Shown here piece by piece: positions 1 to 8,530 of a DNA stretch of 42,961 nt. The notes below the pieces were generated by a model. It worked only from the letters and a program-made list of their open reading frames with translations, did no database searches and had not been told where the DNA came from. Location of the stretch: positions 1-42,961 of the forward strand of contig RHKP01000023.1 of the NCBI GenBank assembly GCA_008363215.1, written 5' to 3'. The position numbers and the translations under genes were made by a program. How positions within the stretch are numbered: the first letter of the stretch is position 1; each line of letters begins with the position of its first letter. This stretch comes from Cyanobacteria bacterium CYA. GTDB lineage: Bacteria > Planctomycetota > Phycisphaerae > Phycisphaerales > UBA1924.

Positions 1-480
1 GGAGGGGAAGCGCACAGCCGTGAGTTTCTGTCCGCCCCACTGGTCGGGGCCGGTGCGCGTGGTCAGATCCCAGTACTCCGGGTCGGCGATGATGGAAGAC
101 GAAAGCAAGTAGTCGATGAGAAGGTCATCGCGGCGGGCGGGATGGATGAACTCTTCGCCCTGGCATCGCCCGTTGTAATAACTGTCGGCCAGCGGGATCG
201 GCCAGACCTGTGTGGCGCCGAAGTATGGTGAGTATCCCCAGCCGCCGCAGCCGCGGATGATGGTGCGGTCGACGTCGGGGCGGGTGACGAACGGGAGATA
301 GTCGTTCCAGTCGCCGGCATACATCTGAAAGACGCCGGTGTGCGAGCGGATGTTGGCGAGCGAGGCCACGTCGCGGGCGGCGTTGCGGGCGGAGGCGATG
401 GCGGGGAGCAGCAGTGTGATCAGCAGCCCGACGATGGCGATGACGAGGAGGGTGTCAATGAGGGTGAAGGCGCGGCGCAT
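1..480 (-). CDS. Prepilin-like protein, cassette A (3' end outside window)
   Basis: Type IV pilin/pseudopilin-like protein, 160 codons visible; the gene continues past the left edge. The N-terminus reads MRRA-FTLID followed by a hydrophobic helix (TLLVIAIVGLLITLLLPAIASA), the class III prepilin cleavage/methylation pattern, with Ala instead of the usual Gly at -1. After the helix comes L-NIR, as in planctomycete DUF1559-like prepilins. The visible C-terminal part has PEYWDLTTRTGPDQW...L..VRFPS, which closely matches the prepilin-like protein at 22615-23427 (PAYWDRWTQRGPAQW...L..VRYPS), so the two are paralogues. It is the last visible gene of a four-gene unit and overlaps the MauE-like gene by 26 bp. 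By family it should be inner-membrane anchored and processed by a prepilin peptidase. Whether it builds a filament or acts as a minor pseudopilin cannot be told. Confidence 0.85.
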   Translation of the reverse strand, partial: MRRAFTLIDTLLVIAIVGLLITLLLPAIASARNAARDVASLANIRSHTGVFQMYAGDWNDYLPFVTRPDVDRTIIRGCGGWGYSPYFGATQVWPIPLADSYYNGRCQGEEFIHPARRDDLLIDYLLSSSIIADPEYWDLTTRTGPDQWGGQKLTAVRFPS

Positions 481-976
481 GGGAACCTCCCTCGAATGCC
501 TCCTGGGGCGTTGGGCGCGCCCGCGAGAGCCACGCGCCGACGAGCAGCAGGCAGAGCAGGCCGGCGTTGCGGATGACGACCCACATGGCGGCCTGCTGGG
601 CGTCCTCGAACATCTTGATCTTGCCGAAGCACATGCAGTCGGGCGGAGCGCGCAGGATCCATTGCCACACGAAGGCGCCGGTGACACAGACCAAGAAGGC
701 GGCCGCGCCCCAAATGACCACCCGGCGCGCCACGCCAAGAAGCCAGGCGACCGCGAGCGACATTTCGATCGCAGGCACGGTGACGGCAAGAACATCACTC
801 CAGGCGCCGGGAACATGCCAACCGTTGGCGAGGGCATCGCGAAACTCGGAGATATCTGCGGCCTTGAGCAAGGCTGCAGACAGAAGAACCACCTGAACAC
901 CCGCGATCGCAACGCAACCGATTCTCCGCGCCGCGGCGGAGCGATCGGCACATCGGCCGGGCGTGTCGACTCTCAC
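455..976 (-). CDS. MauE/DoxX-like redox-associated membrane protein, cassette A
   Basis: Polytopic inner-membrane protein, 173 aa if it starts at the GTG whose bases overlap the upstream stop (GTGA at 973-976). No good ribosome site is seen, which suits translational coupling; an ATG at 1087 in the same frame would overlap the previous gene by 115 bp and is less likely. About four hydrophobic segments (residues ~20-40, 61-82, 86-108, 131-150). Motifs: LLKAADISEF near the first helix and C-M-C-F-G at residues 114-118. The paralogue at 24958-25473 has LVKALDYQGF and C-G-C-F-G at the same places. The MauE family (known from methylamine dehydrogenase maturation) and its DoxX-like relatives are linked to disulfide chemistry in the cell envelope; the CxC pair fits that. 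Partner is inferred to be the Cys-rich protein just upstream. Confidence 0.75.
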   Translation of the reverse strand: MRVDTPGRCADRSAAARRIGCVAIAGVQVVLLSAALLKAADISEFRDALANGWHVPGAWSDVLAVTVPAIEMSLAVAWLLGVARRVVIWGAAAFLVCVTGAFVWQWILRAPPDCMCFGKIKMFEDAQQAAMWVVIRNAGLLCLLLVGAWLSRARPTPQEAFEGGSHAPRLHPH

Positions 977-1341
977 TGGGGGGGCCCGCTGGGACAGGAA
1001 TCGCCGGATGCTTGGGTTCCGGCAATCTGCCAATTCAATGTGTTGGGTTGGTCGCACTCCTGTCCAGTGAAGTACGTTCCGCTGCACTCAAACAACGCCG
1101 CCTGATAGCTCGTCCATCCCTTGGCAGCACGGTTCGCGTAGTACACGACCATTGAAGTTTCCCAATCAGCCCCTTCAGAGCAGAAGTCGGGCGGGGCATG
1201 ATTGGCTTCCCACACCTGGCACGCCGTCCAACCGGTCGTGAAGGTCTTCCAGCAAGGCAGTTCTTGCGCTTTCACCAAGCACGCCGCGCCAGCGGCAATG
1301 GTCAGCGAGGCAAAGCAATAGACCTTGGCATTCGTCTTCAT
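973..1341 (-). CDS. Small secreted Cys-rich protein, cassette A
   Basis: 122-aa protein of no family I recognise. It begins MKTNAKVYC, then a hydrophobic signal peptide ending ...LVKA, so the mature protein starts near QELPCW. The mature part (~95 aa) has six cysteines (PCW, TAC, DFC, FEC, QEC, DSC), an even number that suggests three disulfides, and many aromatic residues. ATG start at 1341, 8 bp after the stop of the large secreted protein, and its stop overlaps the GTG of the MauE-like gene, so it is the second gene of a tight operon. The counterpart at 23472-23840 is also exactly 122 aa, also has ACW right after its signal peptide and an even Cys count (ten), but little other identity is visible. 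Function unknown; probably an exported disulfide-bonded substrate or partner of the system. Confidence 0.7.
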   Translation of the reverse strand: MKTNAKVYCFASLTIAAGAACLVKAQELPCWKTFTTGWTACQVWEANHAPPDFCSEGADWETSMVVYYANRAAKGWTSYQAALFECSGTYFTGQECDQPNTLNWQIAGTQASGDSCPSGPPQ

Positions 1342-1349
1342 GGTTACTC

Positions 1350-2480
1350 TCACTTTCTCTTGATACGAACCAGGATCAGGCCAGTCACGATCACGCCAAG
1401 GACCGTGGCTATCACCGGCTGAAGCCATCGTGATGGTGCTCTTCTCATCGAGGCGGGCAGTTCGACAGAACGTGCGAAATCTAGCTTTCCGTCTGCCACA
1501 GGCGCCATCGTCCCGTTGGTCTTGTCGATCAAGCCCGTGACGGACGTGAGGGAACGCAGCGGGTCGTCGGATCCAGGTTTTGGCGTCGCAAGCAGGGTGT
1601 CCCGCTGCGACCCATCCACATCGTGATAGGCGACAAGTTGCCAAAGCGACGACTCCTGGCCGGGCGTGGGGTAGCCGCGCTTTACTGCCTTCGCGGGAAC
1701 CAGGCCCGACACGATCATGGGCAAAACCGCCCCGTCGTCGGCAGTGAACTCGGCCCACCCGCCCAGATACTGCGGTCTGTCGTCGCAGCGCGTCGTGACA
1801 CGGCGGACAATCCGGAGCCGCCCATCGTCTGTAAACGCCCCATGAAACGTCTGCTCTTCCGTACCAGTGGGATTGACCAGCGCCGCCTCCCATTCATCAC
1901 CAATTCGCTCCACTCGGTCGGTTTCCCAGCCCGGATACCCACCCAAGTTCGCAGTGACAAGGTACCGCCACGTACTTCGAACCATAATGAGACTGGTTTC
2001 AACGTCGTAACCACGCTCCGGACTTGAGGTTGCGAGCAGCGAGATTGAGTCCGGGGTGAGCCGCCACGCAGACGAGCCGTTCTTTGCTCCATCTTTCCAT
2101 GGCGTGTGATCGGCATTGAATGGCAAGTCCATCGACACTCGCCAATGCTCGCGGTCAAACATCCACACACGTACCTGGTGAATGTCGCCGCCATTGCTCA
2201 ATCGGCGCCCGAGTTCAACGAACTCTTGCCATTTTGGATGGATGTTGTTTCCGCTCACCTCGCCGGCAAGGGCTCGGTAATCCGCCTCTGAGCGATCCGC
2301 GTAATAGGTCTGCCGAAACTCGAAGTACGTCCCGTCCGGCGGCAAGTCGTTCTTGGCGGCGATCTCGCGCGCCTTCTCGAACCATTCCCTCGATCCCACT
2401 TCTTGAGCCAGCGCCCACCCGCAGGAGGCGGTCAGCATGATCGCCCAGACGGCTACATGGGGCGTTTCTGGTACGTTCAT
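1350..2480 (-). CDS. Secreted protein with C-terminal membrane anchor, cassette A
   Basis: 376-aa protein without a recognised domain. N-terminal signal peptide (VAVWAIMLTASCGWALAQ) and one C-terminal transmembrane helix (WLQPVIATVLGVIVTGLILV) followed by the basic tail RIKRK. This predicts a large body outside the cytoplasmic membrane, held by a C-terminal stop-transfer anchor. The body is rich in beta-type sequence and Trp. First gene of the minus-strand unit, 8 bp before the Cys-rich gene, with its own strong promoter (2487-2517) lying so close that the transcript may be leaderless. The counterpart at 23846-24958 has the same length (370 aa) and topology, but I see no convincing sequence identity, so homology is inferred from position, length and topology only. 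Confidence 0.75.
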   Translation of the reverse strand: MNVPETPHVAVWAIMLTASCGWALAQEVGSREWFEKAREIAAKNDLPPDGTYFEFRQTYYADRSEADYRALAGEVSGNNIHPKWQEFVELGRRLSNGGDIHQVRVWMFDREHWRVSMDLPFNADHTPWKDGAKNGSSAWRLTPDSISLLATSSPERGYDVETSLIMVRSTWRYLVTANLGGYPGWETDRVERIGDEWEAALVNPTGTEEQTFHGAFTDDGRLRIVRRVTTRCDDRPQYLGGWAEFTADDGAVLPMIVSGLVPAKAVKRGYPTPGQESSLWQLVAYHDVDGSQRDTLLATPKPGSDDPLRSLTSVTGLIDKTNGTMAPVADGKLDFARSVELPASMRRAPSRWLQPVIATVLGVIVTGLILVRIKRK

Positions 2481-2486
2481 AGGGCC

Positions 2487-2517
2487 AGACTACCACCCCA
2501 CCCCCCCCCTCTGTCAA
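2487..2517 (-). promoter_or_regulatory. Promoter of cassette A with a nine-G run in the spacer
   Basis: On the minus strand a perfect -35 TTGACA (2512-2517) is followed by a 19-bp spacer holding a run of nine G (2501-2509 read as C on the plus strand) and a further GGGG, then TAGTCT (2487-2492) with an extended -10 TGG in front. The ATG at 2480 starts only six bases after the -10, so transcription would begin near the start codon and give a leaderless or very short leader. The spacer is 2 bp over the 17-bp optimum, and slippage in the G run would change it. Confidence 0.55.
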
Positions 2518-2590
2518 CCCAACCTTGCTGGCTGTTACAAAACTTTCACGACCACACACCCAAACGGGTGAATGATGCTGGGAATTCTAC

Positions 2591-4042
2591 TTATTCGCCC
2601 AGCGTCTTCTTCCGTCGCAGCACATGGTGATAGTGCTGGGCGAAGCGGTGGGCCTCGTCGCGGATCTGCTGGCAGAGGCGGAGGCCGGCGTTATTACGAC
2701 TGAGGCGGATCGGCTCGGATTTTTGCTGCACGTAGATCAGTTCTTCTTTCTTTGCGAGGCTGATGACCATGGGCGGGCGGACGTCGAGAGAGTCGAAGGC
2801 TTCCATGGCGGCGTGGAGCTGCCCGAGGCCGCCGTCGATGAGGATGACGTCGGGATATAACTCGTGCCCGGCGCCGGCCTCGCGGTAGCGGCGGCTGACG
2901 ACCTCGCGGATGCTGGCGTAGTCGTCATTGCCCCCCTCGACGCTGGCGATGCGGTACCGGCGGTACTCGTTCTTGAAGGGGCGGCCATCGACGAAGCAGA
3001 CCTTGCTGCCCACGGTTTCGCCGCCGAGGAGGTGGGCGATGTCGATGCCCTCGATGCAGCGGATCGGGGCGTCCATCCCCAGGGTTTTCTGGAGGCTGCG
3101 CGTGGCGCGGCGCGGGTCGATGTAGCCGACCTCGGTCTCGGGCTGCCAATTGTCGCGGCGGTCGGCGCGCTCGTCGAGTTTCTCGATGGCCTTGATCTGG
3201 TCGCGCAGGGCGGCGGCGCGCTCGAAGCGCAGTTCGGCGGCGGCCGTGGACATCTCGTCGCGCATCTCTCGCAACATGACGCTGCGCTTGGAGCCGAGGA
3301 AGCGGGTGAAGCGGTCGATGTCGTCCTTATAGGCTTCGACGGTGATGGACTCGTTACATGGGGCCGTGCATTGGCCGATGGCGTGCAGCAGACAGGGGCG
3401 GAAGAAGCGGTTCTTCGGATCGCCGGCCGTAATGTCGAGCGAGCAGGTGCGGAAACGGAAGATGCGTTGGAGGATCTGGACAGCCTCGCGCAGTGCGCCG
3501 GCGTTGGTGAATGGGCCGAAGATGCGGGCGCCCTTCATTTCAGGAGGCACGTGCCCGGACTTGGGATCGACGCCCGCCGGGTTGCGTGTGACGAAGACGC
3601 GCGGGTAGTCTTCTCGCTGAGTGATGACCAGGTAGGGGAAGGTCTTGTCGTCGGTGAGGCGCTCATTATATTTGGGCTTGATGTCCTTGATAAGCCGGCT
3701 TTCGGTGAGCAGGGCCTCCCATTCACCTTCGCAGACGAGGTAGTCGAAGGTGTGGACCTCGTCGAGCAGCCCGCTCTTCTTGGGGCCCAGTTCGGCCGAG
3801 GGGACGAAGTAGGAGGACACACGGTCGGGCAGGCGGGCGGCCTTGCCGACGTAGAGAACCACGCCCCCCGCGTCCTTCATCAGGTATACCCCTGGTACCG
3901 GAGGGAGTTGCCGGGCGGCGCGGTTGAGGCGGGACAGGCGTTCCTGGCGCGACTCGGCGCCCCACTCGGGCGGAGCGTCGGCGGGCAGGAAGCCCTCGTC
4001 GTCGAGGTCGCCGGGCTTGTGGTGGTCAGGATCGTCTGGCAC
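2591..4042 (-). CDS. uvrC: UvrC-type excinuclease subunit without C-terminal HhH domain
   Basis: Nuclease subunit of UvrABC nucleotide excision repair, making both incisions around a DNA lesion. Seen: an N-terminal GIY-YIG-type domain (GVYLM...LYVGKAARL.DRVSSYF, residues ~50-80), a UVR domain that would contact UvrB (LREMRDEMSTAA..L.FERAA.LRDQI), and the RNase H-like nuclease domain with its three acidic/His positions (EGIDIAH, LIDGGLGQL, DEAHRFA..HH). The protein stops at residue 483, ten residues after the HH pair, where other UvrC proteins (about 600 aa) continue into a tandem helix-hairpin-helix. No HhH coding follows in any frame before 2480. The start is GTG (4042) with no clear ribosome site. 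A large open frame on the opposite strand is a shadow. Confidence 0.9.
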   Translation of the reverse strand: MPDDPDHHKPGDLDDEGFLPADAPPEWGAESRQERLSRLNRAARQLPPVPGVYLMKDAGGVVLYVGKAARLPDRVSSYFVPSAELGPKKSGLLDEVHTFDYLVCEGEWEALLTESRLIKDIKPKYNERLTDDKTFPYLVITQREDYPRVFVTRNPAGVDPKSGHVPPEMKGARIFGPFTNAGALREAVQILQRIFRFRTCSLDITAGDPKNRFFRPCLLHAIGQCTAPCNESITVEAYKDDIDRFTRFLGSKRSVMLREMRDEMSTAAAELRFERAAALRDQIKAIEKLDERADRRDNWQPETEVGYIDPRRATRSLQKTLGMDAPIRCIEGIDIAHLLGGETVGSKVCFVDGRPFKNEYRRYRIASVEGGNDDYASIREVVSRRYREAGAGHELYPDVILIDGGLGQLHAAMEAFDSLDVRPPMVISLAKKEELIYVQQKSEPIRLSRNNAGLRLCQQIRDEAHRFAQHYHHVLRRKKTLGE

Positions 4043-4207
4043 GACAGGAGTTTATGCGGAGGGGGCAACGGGTTCGGACGGATCGGCACATCCGGAGAGC
4101 CACCCCAAGCCGCGTGCTTTTCCGGTGTCTGTCGAGGGTGTGCGGCAGTACAGCAGAGCGACATATCCGCATTCTGATCGCGTGGTCGTGCCGGGCGTCT
4201 CTTCGCG

Positions 4208-4213
4208 TAGAAT
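4208..4213 (+). promoter_or_regulatory. Possible -10 element upstream of hpd
   Basis: TAGAAT matches the TATAAT consensus at five of six positions and lies about 70 bp before the hpd start. No convincing -35 is seen at 16-18 bp upstream, so this is a weak call. The rest of the 242-bp gap between uvrC and hpd shows nothing else clear. Confidence 0.25.
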
Positions 4214-4284
4214 GGAATCGGGATCTGGGCTCCCGCGCGGCTGTCGAGCCTGCTCCGAACCGCCCAAGAACTGGAGATTGCGTG

Positions 4285-5478
4285 ATGACGACGGCGACGA
4301 CCACCTCGGCCAGGACCGCGGCTGACCCGCTGGCGCTCAACGACGTCGACCATGTCCGCTTTTTCGTCGGCAACGCCAAGCAGGCGGCCTTCTTCTACGC
4401 GTACACGTTCGGCTTCCAGATCAGCCAGTATTCCGACCTGACGACGGGCAGCCGTGCGGACGCAAGTTACCTGCTGACGCAGGGCAATATCCGCCTGCTG
4501 CTGACGACGGGGCTGAACCCCGATCACCCGGCGCAGCAGGAGTGTCTGCACTACGGCGACGGGGTGAAGGACATTGCCTTCACGGTCGATGACGCCGAGG
4601 CCGCGTACAAGCGGGCGATTGCCAATGGAGGCGTGTCGGCGTATGAGCCGACGACGATGCGAGACGAGCACGGCTCGGTGACGATGGGCGGAATCAGGGC
4701 GGCGGGGCGCGTGGTGCATAGTTTCGTGTCGCGCCGTGGGACGTACGACCTGTCGAAGGTGAAGCGGGGCGGTCTGTTCGGGCCGCTGTTTGCGTCGGCG
4801 GGCCCACTCGGCGTAAACGAACACAACAAGAAGCATCCCTGCGGGCTGATGTACGTTGACCACGCGGTGACGAACGTCGAAGAAGGCAAGATGAATCACT
4901 GGGTGGACTGGTACGAGCACGTGCTCGAGTTCAAGATGTTCAAGCACTTCGACGACAAGGACATCTCGACGGAGTACTCGGCCCTGATGAGCAAGGTGAT
5001 GGCCAGCGGCAATCACCTGATCAAGATGCCGATCAACGAACCGGCGAAGGGCAAGAAGAAGAGCCAGATCCAGGAATATCTGGAGTGGCACGACATGATG
5101 CCGGGGATTCAGCACCTGGCCCTGCGAACAGACGATGCCTTGGGCTCGGTGGCGGAGTTGCGACGGCGCGGCGTCGATTTCCTGAGTCTGCCGGACACGT
5201 ATTACGAGGTGGTGTGGGACCGGGTAAACAAGACGCTGCGCGAGCACGGGCACGAAGCCGTGAAAGAGGATCACGATCGCATCCGCGATCTGGGCCTGCT
5301 GGTCGACGCAGACGATGAGGGGTACCTGTTGCAGTTGTTCACCAAGCCGTTGCAGGATCGCCCGACGCTGTTCTTCGAGATCATTTCAAGGCACGGGAGC
5401 CAGAGTTTCGGGAAGGGGAACTTCAAGGCGCTGTTCGAGGCGCTGGAGTTGGAGCAGGAGCGGCGGGGGAATCTGTGA
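4285..5478 (+). CDS. hpd: 4-hydroxyphenylpyruvate dioxygenase
   Basis: Fe(II) dioxygenase that turns 4-hydroxyphenylpyruvate into homogentisate in tyrosine breakdown (or in tocopherol/pyomelanin routes). 397 aa, the usual length for bacterial HPPD. Two vicinal-oxygen-chelate halves: N-terminal DVDHVRFFVGNAKQAAFFY, C-terminal MYVDHAVTNV. The expected metal ligands are visible as His in YVDHAVT, His in IQHLALRTDD and Glu in LFFEIISRHGSQSFGKGNF, the C-terminal HPPD signature. ATG at 4285 is chosen because CTGGAG lies 8-14 bases upstream and the family starts there; a longer frame goes upstream to 4054. It stands alone: no homogentisate dioxygenase or other tyrosine-pathway gene is in the window. 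The uvrC gene is divergent upstream. Confidence 0.95.
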   Translation: MTTATTTSARTAADPLALNDVDHVRFFVGNAKQAAFFYAYTFGFQISQYSDLTTGSRADASYLLTQGNIRLLLTTGLNPDHPAQQECLHYGDGVKDIAFTVDDAEAAYKRAIANGGVSAYEPTTMRDEHGSVTMGGIRAAGRVVHSFVSRRGTYDLSKVKRGGLFGPLFASAGPLGVNEHNKKHPCGLMYVDHAVTNVEEGKMNHWVDWYEHVLEFKMFKHFDDKDISTEYSALMSKVMASGNHLIKMPINEPAKGKKKSQIQEYLEWHDMMPGIQHLALRTDDALGSVAELRRRGVDFLSLPDTYYEVVWDRVNKTLREHGHEAVKEDHDRIRDLGLLVDADDEGYLLQLFTKPLQDRPTLFFEIISRHGSQSFGKGNFKALFEALELEQERRGNL

Positions 5479-5489
5479 GCAGCAATCTA

Positions 5490-5960
5490 TTATGGGTGCA
5501 GAGCGTGCATTTGGCCTGCGAGCCAATGCAGTGCTCGCTTGCACATCCATCTCTTTGCTGGCGCAAGTCGTGATGAGTGGCTTCTGATCCTGTGCCGCAG
5601 ATTTTCGATCGGGTTGACCTCGGGGCGGTACGGCGGCGGGGAGATCAGCCGCAGACTCAGCGGCACCTCCGGCCGCTTGCTCACGCACCGGCCGGCTCGG
5701 TCCATGGTCCACAGCGCCACAGCGTCGGCGTCGCCCGCCACATCCTCGCCGAGCGTGCGCCGACCACGACGAAATCGCAGAAGTAATCGATCAGGCGTGC
5801 GATTCTCTCCCGCTCGAACGCCTGAGATCGATCTGCCGCACCGCCCGGCTGGAACGCACGCGCTCATGCAAACCCGTATAACCGCCTTGTACTTCGGAAG
5901 TTCCCGCTGCATGTGACCCGGAGATGTGCCCGAAGGCCGGCCGGTCTCCGGCGTCCGCAA
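5490..5960 (-). pseudogene. Remnant of an IS630-type DDE transposase
   Basis: The minus-strand frame holds a short but clear piece of a DDE transposase C-terminus, LISPPPYRPEVNPIENLRHRIRSH, matching the PPYSPELNPIEN.W signature in which Glu is the last catalytic residue of IS630/Tc1-type enzymes. The residues before it (LWTMDRAG) recall the WTMDE segment of the same family, but the part in between is missing and the rest of the frame does not read as transposase. No inverted repeats were found. This is a degraded insertion in the 510-bp gap between the converging hpd and rpoN genes; nothing else is recognised in the gap. Confidence 0.6.
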
Positions 5961-5988
5961 GATACCTGCGTTTCGATCGGAACTGGTA

Positions 5989-7542
5989 TCAATACTGCCG
6001 CCGCAGTCGGGCTGTCGGGATCGACAACTGGTCGCGGTACTTGGCCACGGTGCGCCGGGCGATTTCGATGCCGCGGGCCTTGAGTTCCTTCACCAAGGCC
6101 TCGTCCGACAGCGGGCTGTTCTTATCTTCCGCTTCGATGACCTCGCGCAGCGCGGCCTTCACGGCGTCGTAGGACATGTCCTCGCCCGACTCGGTCTGCA
6201 ACCCGCCGGTGAAGAAGCCCCGCAACGCCACGACGCCCCGCGGCGTCTGCACGTACTTGTCGGCCACGGCGCGGCTCACCGTCGCCACGTGCACGCCCAA
6301 CTGGTCGGCCACCTGAGTCATCGGTAGTGGCTTGAGCGCCTCCGGCCCGTAATCAAAATAATCCCGCTGCTCATCGAGGATCACGCCGATCACCCGCAGA
6401 AGCGTGTTGCGGCGCTGCTCCACGGCCTCCATCAGCCACTGCGCGTTCGACAGGTTCGTCTTGATGAAGTCACGGTCGCGCTTCGGCACGCCGCGGTCGC
6501 GGCTCATAAGTGCATACTCGCGATTGATCCGCAGGTTGGGAATGCGCCAGTCGTTCAGATACGCGACATAACGGTCGGAGTCTTCGTCATATTCGACGAT
6601 CGCGTCGGGTGTGATGGGCGGTTCGCTGGTCTCCGACAGCCGTCGTGCCGGCGCCAGGCTCAGGCGGCGCAGCACGTCGAGCCCTCGCTTGATGTCGTCG
6701 ATGGAAAGCCCGGTCCGCTCAGCGATGCGCGGCAGGCGATTGCCCATCAGGTCGTCGAGGTGATCGCTGACGATGCGACGGGCGATCGCAAGGTCGCCCG
6801 CGTCGAGCCCGCGCAGAGTATCGTCCTCCGAGTCGATGGCGGCGTCGAGTTGCAGCAGCAGACACTCGCGCGCGTCGCGCGCGCCGATGCCGGCCGGTTC
6901 GAGCAGCCACTGCACCGCCTGAAGCGCCAGGCTCCAGTCTTCAGGCGAGTGCGCGCTGCGCACGCTCTCGGGCGAGCGATCAGCCACTTCTTGCAATGTC
7001 GCGCGCAGGTACCCGTCGTCGTCGAGAAACCGGATGATCCACTCGCCCAGCGGGCGCAGGCGCTCGTTGATCTCGACGAGCCCCCATTGTTCGAGCAGTT
7101 GATCGGCAACCGAGGCGGCCCGCGCGGGCGTCGCGGCCATGGCTTCGCTCTTGGCGTCCGGCTCCCCGGCGAGGCGAGAGACGGCGCGGTCGGGCATGTG
7201 GCGCCCGTCGAAACGCTCGAGTTCGTCGAGGCGCGCCGAACTGAACTCGTTTTCGCTTGCGTCGGGGTTCTCGTGTTCGTAGTCGTCAAGCCTTGCAAAG
7301 TCGTCGCGGGCCGAATCATCCACGATCATCTCGCCGTCCGGCGTGTCGGCGCTTGCGGGCGGCTCGTTGTCGCCCGGCTCGACCTCGATGATTTCCAGGG
7401 TGGGATTGCTTTCCAGTTCCTGCTCGATGCGCTCGGCCAATTCGGTGAGCGGCATCTGGAGGATCTCCATGGACTGGATCATCCTCGGGGCCAGTTTCAT
7501 CTGCTGGCCGAGCCGCATTTGTTGGGAGGCTTCGAAACGCAT
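5989..7542 (-). CDS. rpoN: RNA polymerase sigma-54 factor
   Basis: Alternative sigma factor for -24/-12 promoters that need AAA+ activators; controls nitrogen, flagellar and envelope genes in many bacteria. 517 aa. Region I is at the N-terminus (QQMRLGQQMKLAPRMIQSMEILQMPL, Gln-rich), followed by an acidic linker (residues ~55-100), the core-binding region, a helix-turn-helix (MTQVADQLGVHVATVSRAVADKYVQTPRG) and the RpoN box ARRTVAKYR near the C-terminus, which reads the -24 element. Nothing key is missing. ATG at 7542; the decayed DUF3800 gene starts divergently 34 bp away. A good -24/-12 promoter upstream of recR (9208-9223) may be one of its targets. Confidence 0.96.
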   Translation of the reverse strand: MRFEASQQMRLGQQMKLAPRMIQSMEILQMPLTELAERIEQELESNPTLEIIEVEPGDNEPPASADTPDGEMIVDDSARDDFARLDDYEHENPDASENEFSSARLDELERFDGRHMPDRAVSRLAGEPDAKSEAMAATPARAASVADQLLEQWGLVEINERLRPLGEWIIRFLDDDGYLRATLQEVADRSPESVRSAHSPEDWSLALQAVQWLLEPAGIGARDARECLLLQLDAAIDSEDDTLRGLDAGDLAIARRIVSDHLDDLMGNRLPRIAERTGLSIDDIKRGLDVLRRLSLAPARRLSETSEPPITPDAIVEYDEDSDRYVAYLNDWRIPNLRINREYALMSRDRGVPKRDRDFIKTNLSNAQWLMEAVEQRRNTLLRVIGVILDEQRDYFDYGPEALKPLPMTQVADQLGVHVATVSRAVADKYVQTPRGVVALRGFFTGGLQTESGEDMSYDAVKAALREVIEAEDKNSPLSDEALVKELKARGIEIARRTVAKYRDQLSIPTARLRRQY

Positions 7543-7576
7543 CTGGGGTCTATGCTCGCGTGCAGCCAGAGAACTT

Positions 7577-8407
7577 ATTATCTACGGTGACGAATCGGAA
7601 CGAAACGGGCGATTCTTCTCAAACTTCTACGTTGGTTTGCTGATTCGCAGCACAGGTCTGGAGGACGCCGCGGGAGGCCTCGCGGCGCTCAAGGCCGACC
7701 TGGGTCTCCGGCTCGAAATGAAGTGGAAAGACATCACACCGTCGGTCGAAGAGCGGTATCAGATGATGATGGACACGTTCCTTGCGCTCGTTCGAGCCGA
7801 TTGGATCAAAGTGCGGATCATGTTCACGCAGAATCCGGACCGCGTGGTTCTGACCCGGGCTCAGGCCAGGACAACCTACCACCGGCTCTACTACCAGTTC
7901 ATCCAGTGGGGATTCGGGCTTGAGCATGCAGGCATGCCCGACGGGGACACAAGAGTTCGGCTTCTGCTGGATCAGATGCCCACCACGGCCGAGCAGGTCG
8001 CCGGGTTCAGGGCCCACATCTGCGCGCTGACACGTCAGCCGCAGTTCTGACGCGCGCGCATGCGGTTCGAACAGGATGCCATCGCCGAGATTGACTCGGA
8101 ACGCCACATTCTCGCCCAGTGCCTGGATGTCGTGCTCGGCTCGAACCGGTTTCGGCTGAGTGATCGTCATCTTGACAAGCCTCCCGGCGCGAGAGTTCGC
8201 GGCACGCGCACCCGCGCCAAGAAGTCGGTGTACCAGCACATCCACCGGTGCATCCGGACGATCCACCCGCGCTTCAATATCGGTGTGTCGACAGGGCGGC
8301 CGAATGGACGCCGCGACCGCGGGGACCACCCGTATCGACACCGGCTCATTGCGCCGCGCGACTCGACCCGCGATGGCATGGTCTCGAACGAAGAAAAGAC
8401 CCCGTGA
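7577..8407 (+). pseudogene. DUF3800 protein gene, start lost and interrupted by TGA
   Basis: DUF3800 proteins are RNase H-fold proteins of uncertain role, often near mobile or defence genes. The reading frame gives IIYGDESERNGRFFSNFYVGLL (family N-terminus), then an in-frame TGA at 8048-8050, then in the same frame RARMRFEQDAIAEIDS...LAQCLDVVLG...KSVYQHIH..IRTIHPRFNIGVSTG...HPYRH, which is the family's C-terminal part. So one nonsense codon (CGA to TGA would do it) splits an otherwise intact gene. The position of the family's usual start Met (M-I-Y-G-D-E-S) reads ATT (7577), and no ATG, GTG or TTG is in frame nearby. Two lesions together mean the gene is probably dead, and recently so. The 120 bp after it hold nothing recognisable. 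Confidence 0.8.
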
Positions 8408-8530
8408 TCGCTACGGCTGGCGCCGGGACACGCGTAGGACGCGGGCTTTCGCGATCGACAGGGCCTTCCTCTGAGTAGACATCGCCCATCCACGGATTGT
8501 TCCTTCTCCTGAAGCGCCATTTCCGCCGGA

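Noticed and set aside
338..1105. 255-aa plus-strand frame over the MauE-like and prepilin genes
   Set aside because: No signal, motif or ribosome site; the minus-strand genes have family motifs and overlapping starts and stops.
2864..4177. 437-aa open frame opposite uvrC
   Set aside because: Composition is Ala/Val/Gly/Asp-rich with no motif, as expected for an antisense frame of a GC-rich gene; uvrC motifs are on the other strand.
8048..8050. TGA in the DUF3800 gene as a selenocysteine or readthrough codon
   Set aside because: The family has no conserved Cys or Sec there, no downstream hairpin was seen, and the start codon is also lost, so decay is the simpler reading.
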